DNA of 60,000 nucleotides, taken from Hydractinia symbiolongicarpus (taxonomy: Eukaryota > Cnidaria > Hydrozoa > Anthoathecata > Hydractiniidae). The translations under genes were made by a program, and so were the position numbers. Positions 58,631-60,000 of the stretch are shown here, in pieces (position 1 is the stretch's first letter; every line of letters begins with the position of its first letter). A model generated the notes under the pieces. It was not told the DNA's origin. It searched no databases and worked only from the letters and a program-made list of their open reading frames with translations. Where the stretch lies: positions 1,490,001 to 1,550,000 of the forward strand of contig NC_079878.1 in assembly GCF_029227915.1 (NCBI RefSeq), read 5' to 3'.

Positions 58631-59663
58631 CATGACATTTTAATTAGCATTGTGAGATCTGTACCTCCAAACAAGTAGTGAAGATATTTTCATTCAGCTT
58701 CATAAAGTACTTAGGCAGCTGTTTGTCGTCGAAAATGACACTTTTTAAAGCCTTGTGTGCTGGAGAATCAAATTTCAACCACGCAGTATCATTAATTTCT
58801 CCGTGTTCGCAAGCTTTATATAATGTATTTCCGGGAAACGTGTGACGATTGACACAGTCATGCATACAAGAGAGGAATCTTTCCTTAAGCTCCAAAGCAT
58901 TACCCTTACACGTACTAATTGACCAGTATAAATGGTTGTACTCGAAGGTATCCATTGTCCTAGATCTTGACATGCTATAATTGTAGAACACAAGAGTAAA
59001 TATAAAAACATTCAAATTATTACTTTCAAGAACATAACCTACATTTTTTCTTCACCAACTTTACTAATTTCTTTGATATGTTCTTAGCCAAATGCCAGGG
59101 ATCAAACTGATGGATTAAGTGCTTGAATCTGTCATCCGTCTGCATCAATTTCTTTATTTGAATATGATGATCGGTTTAGATCATCTCAATCGACTGATCA
59201 AAATAGTGCCCTTCAAAATGATTTTCGCATAGAAAAACTAGCTGAGGAAGATCTTCCCGCTTTATTTTTGCTTTCCATTCTGCAGCAAGCTTTTTATCCT
59301 TTGGCAGCTTAAAAAAAGATAAGTTTTGATTTTGATTGATTACATCCTACTGATGCACACCAAACCATGTTTAGAATATGAAAAAGAAAATATTTTTAAA
59401 GCTAATTAGAATTGTGATATCGGAACAACTTCATGTCGTTTTCATGCTGCATGTCTGTGGTTTTGTCTCTTGTGACGTCAGGAGGTATGCTGATGTTTTT
59501 TTCAAGATTTTGAAGCGTTTTTTTAATGCTGCAATAATGGCGGTCGAAGCACAAGGTTTTATGAAAACATGGAATAAGTAAATCGTGTTTATGCTTCTAT
59601 TTTGTAAGTTAATCATTAAATAATACTTTTTTCTATAATGTTTTAATGGTTTCTTTCGATTAA
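58631..59663 (-). mobile_element. Second, partial copy of the Kolobok-like element
   Basis: Nearly identical to 57362-58398 in direct orientation: only a few substitutions (for example C to T near 59205) and a 4-nt indel near 59452. It repeats the THAP start (ATG at 59368), the same T-run frameshift, the same stop, and the exon corresponding to 57705-57396 (at 58974-58665). It lacks both terminal inverted repeats and the last two exons. The left edge falls within an intron; the right edge is at TTAA. Confidence 0.9.
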
Positions 59664-60000
59664 GGGATCGTCCACAAATTTCGTCTAAATTCGGCTCATT
59701 TTAAATCGTCTTGTAAATTTGTTTTGTTCGTCTTAACTCTTTCATACGAGACGATTTTTTGTGATAACATTGTAGTGTCTTAACCGTCTTAATTCGTCTC
59801 ATATCGTCTCCTGATAGTCACAAATTCGTCTCCGAATATCATATTTTAAAAACAAATTCGTCTCCGAATCGTCTCATTTCGTCTATGAATTTTCTTAATT
59901 CGTCTCAAATCGTCTCAATTCGTCTCTGCTATAATAAATTCGTCTCAAAAGTTGAAAAATATTTTCGAACACTTCCGTGAGTTTAACACGAAACTTTAAA
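59664..60000. mobile_element. Start of another element inserted at TTAA, with a TTCGTCTC subterminal array
   Basis: At 59660-59663 the Kolobok copy reads TTAA and then switches to GGGATCGTCCACAAATTTCG, whereas copy 1 continues GATAAACTTG after the same TTAA. The following 300 bp hold about 15 TCGTCT-type motifs (commonly AATTCGTCTC), nearly all in one orientation, with one GAGACGAT inverted. A terminal motif followed by clustered short repeats suggests a DNA transposon end. The rest lies beyond the window. Confidence 0.5.

Noticed and set aside
1-60000. CRISPR array or prokaryotic defence system
   Set aside because: The sequence is eukaryotic with introns and SINEs; the tandem repeats present lack spacer structure and cas-like genes.

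Overview
The window is AT-rich, intron-rich animal DNA. Every gene that can be supported is split by GT-AG introns, the tetranucleotide and trinucleotide microsatellites and tRNA-derived SINEs are of metazoan type, and a short CCCTAA run matches the TTAGGG telomere repeat. The mix of Kolobok/THAP, pogo/Tigger, CR1/L2-like LINE and Helitron-like elements, with a MECA-like class A GPCR, suggests a cnidarian, probably a medusozoan. That assignment is inference; no species can be named. No bacterial features, CRISPR arrays or rRNA genes were seen.

Layout. 1-7.6 kb: an old diverged duplication (about 0.38-4.6 kb versus 5.9-7.6 kb); the first arm is interrupted by three head-to-tail Helitron-like elements. 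8.2 kb: a short telomere-like insertion between 10-bp direct repeats. 10.7-13.7 kb, minus strand: a complete three-exon rhodopsin-family GPCR gene whose introns hold an AAC-rich microsatellite and a tRNA-SINE. 13.7-28 kb: gene-poor DNA with SINEs of four families, a pogo-type MITE and microsatellites. 28.3-32.9 kb: a mosaic of a Ty3/Gypsy pol remnant, a LINE 3' end and a structurally complete 1.8-kb pogo/Tigger element with perfect terminal inverted repeats. 33.1-49.2 kb, plus strand: an 18-exon gene for a coiled-coil protein of about 958 residues, whose exon phases all join; its introns carry MITEs, Helitron pieces and a SINE. 50.8-55.1 kb, minus strand: a broken LINE (ORF1-like piece, endonuclease, reverse transcriptase) interrupted by an unrecognised 1.8-kb insertion. 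55.25-56.5 kb: an array built on the nonamer TTGACTTAC and its complement. 56.5-60 kb: a Kolobok-like element with TTAA target duplication and a decayed THAP-transposase gene, a nearly identical partial second copy, and the start of another element apparently inserted at a TTAA.

Only two host genes are supported: the GPCR and the coiled-coil gene. They lie about 20 kb apart and show no sign of working together. The rest of the window is shaped by transposons, many nested. Splice joins were deduced by eye from GT-AG sites, reading-frame phase and conserved motifs; there is no transcript evidence.
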